Positions 51,446 through 52,338 of a stretch of DNA of 52,338 bases are shown in pieces. Source of the stretch: an uncultured Prevotellaceae bacterium (GTDB lineage Bacteria; Bacteroidota; Bacteroidia; Bacteroidales; Bacteroidaceae); assembly GCA_902768105.1 (NCBI GenBank), contig CACXJZ010000010.1:1-52338 (forward strand), written 5' to 3'. Below the pieces are notes generated by a model. That model saw only the letters and a program-made list of their open reading frames with translations, searched no databases and was not told the DNA's origin. Numbering within the stretch: the stretch's first letter is position 1; each line of letters opens with the position of its first letter. The position numbers and the translations under genes are program-made.

Positions 51446-51473
51446 GTTTTGTCCTCACTTATTCGTACCTTTG
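51443..51473 (+). promoter_or_regulatory. Promoter of the ComM/YifB gene
   Basis: TTTG (51443-51446), 19 nt, TACCTTTG (51466-51473); ATG at 51497. Confidence 0.72.
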
Positions 51474-51496
51474 CAGCATTATAAGCTAATCTTACT

Positions 51497-52338
51497 ATGC
51501 TGGTAAAAACATATTGCGCGGCAGTCAACGGACTGGAAGTCACAACCGTCACCGTTGAGGTGAACATGACGAGAGGTGTGCAGTTCCACCTGACGGGACT
51601 GGCAGATACTTCCGTGCGTGAGAGCTATGACCGTATCAAGGCCGCACTCATCAACAACGGATTCAAGATGCCGACGATGGACATCACGGCCAACCTGTCA
51701 CCTGCCGACATCAAGAAAGAAGGTTCTGGCTATGACCTCCCCCTGGCCATCGGCATCATGGCTGCCAACGATAAGGTGGACTATGGCATGCTTGACCAGT
51801 ATATGCTTGTGGGCGAACTGGGACTTGACGGCAAGCTGATGCCCATACGCGGTGCACTACCTATCGCCATCCGCGCCCGCAAGGAAAAATTCAAGGGACT
51901 CATTGTTCCCATACAGAACATCCATGAGGCAGCCGTGGTGAACAATCTGGAGGTCTATGGCATGGAGAACCTGATGGATGTCATCAATTTTTTCAACGGC
52001 AAATCCACCATTGAGCCGACACACATCGACACGCGCAAGGAGTTTTACGAACAGCAGAACCAATATGAGCTTGACTTCTCGGACGTCCGTGGACAGGAGA
52101 GCGTCAAGCGCGCACTCGAAGTGGCTGCGGCAGGTGGCCACAACCTGATTATGATAGGCCCGCCAGGCAGCGGCAAGTCAATGATGGCGAAACGTCTGCC
52201 CAGCATATTGCCCCCACTATCCTTGGCCGAGAGCTTGGAAACCACACAGATTCACTCCGTAGCGGGAAAGTTGGCACGAAACACCAGCCTCATCAGCCAA
52301 CGCCCCTTCCGCTCACCCCACCATACTATATCGCAAGT
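51497..52338 (+). CDS. comM: YifB/ComM-family Mg-chelatase-like ATPase, 3' end outside window
   Basis: The first 280 codons of an AAA+ protein; the full family length is about 510 residues. The N-terminal Lon-protease-like ChlI fold is recognisable ([72 protein letters not shown]), followed by the Walker A motif GPPGSGKS at about residues 220-227 and the FRSPHHT motif near the window edge. ComM homologues aid branch migration in natural transformation. It has its own promoter. Confidence 0.93.
   Translation, partial: MLVKTYCAAVNGLEVTTVTVEVNMTRGVQFHLTGLADTSVRESYDRIKAALINNGFKMPTMDITANLSPADIKKEGSGYDLPLAIGIMAANDKVDYGMLDQYMLVGELGLDGKLMPIRGALPIAIRARKEKFKGLIVPIQNIHEAAVVNNLEVYGMENLMDVINFFNGKSTIEPTHIDTRKEFYEQQNQYELDFSDVRGQESVKRALEVAAAGGHNLIMIGPPGSGKSMMAKRLPSILPPLSLAESLETTQIHSVAGKLARNTSLISQRPFRSPHHTISQ

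Overview
The window is a stretch of chromosome from a Bacteroidota bacterium, most likely a Prevotella-type member of the Bacteroidales. The clues are consistent with each other: promoters of the Bacteroidota type (TTTG, about 19-20 nt, TAnnTTTG), almost no Shine-Dalgarno sequences, type IX secretion genes (porU, porV), Mfa/FimA-type fimbrillins with Bacteroidia lipoboxes, DUF4294/DUF3575/DUF3868 proteins, a C26-M19 peptidase fusion, and GH51 and GH95 glycan enzymes.

Layout. Positions 1-10.6 kb hold envelope and housekeeping genes: a porin-like barrel, a helix-hairpin-helix/barrel protein, DUF4294, an animal-type glutaminyl cyclase lipoprotein, a class I amidotransferase-like/dipeptidase fusion with its Lrp-type regulator, and three consecutive FKBP prolyl isomerases (predicted cytosolic, lipoprotein and exported). 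Positions 10.8-14.0 kb are ribosomal (rplM-rpsI, rpsB-tsf) with structured leaders. Positions 14.0-19.4 kb carry an FAH-family hydrolase coupled to porU and porV. A free-standing, terminator-ended candidate ncRNA follows at about 19.49-19.77 kb, then a small secreted protein, ispF, a DUF3237 protein and pnp. Positions 24-32 kb are glycan enzymes (GH95, a multi-domain esterase, GH51). Positions 32.2-51.4 kb are one same-strand operon of eight genes: DUF3575, DUF3868/OmpA, a major fimbrillin, an Mfa2/FimB-type anchor, two more fimbrillin-like lipoproteins, a 3429-residue protein ending in a T9SS type-A-like sorting domain, and a thioredoxin-like lipoprotein. The window ends inside a ComM/YifB-type ATPase gene.

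How the parts connect. PorU and PorV are the T9SS sortase and its outer-membrane shuttle. The giant protein at the end of the pilus operon looks like one of their clients. The glutaminyl cyclase is the enzyme known in T9SS oral Bacteroidota to cap N-terminal Gln of exported proteins. The pilus operon therefore combines a lipoprotein/arginine-processing (type V pilus) route with a T9SS route, and two CxxC-bearing accessory proteins plus a thioredoxin-like lipoprotein suggest a redox step.

Beyond genes, the DNA carries unusual repeat layers. (1) Degenerate tandem repeats with a strict 7-bp period but a different unit at each site: twelve sites were found, four lying in frame inside genes and several starting exactly at stop codons. 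(2) A family of G/C-rich palindromic elements, four copies within 2.6 kb, three of them inside coding sequence (one in a lipoprotein signal peptide, two in opposite orientation in one peptidase). (3) A 22-bp-period degenerate array at the left edge. (4) A 9-bp-period CTAG array in the rpsB leader. These are read from the sequence by eye; family names come from motif recognition without database searches.
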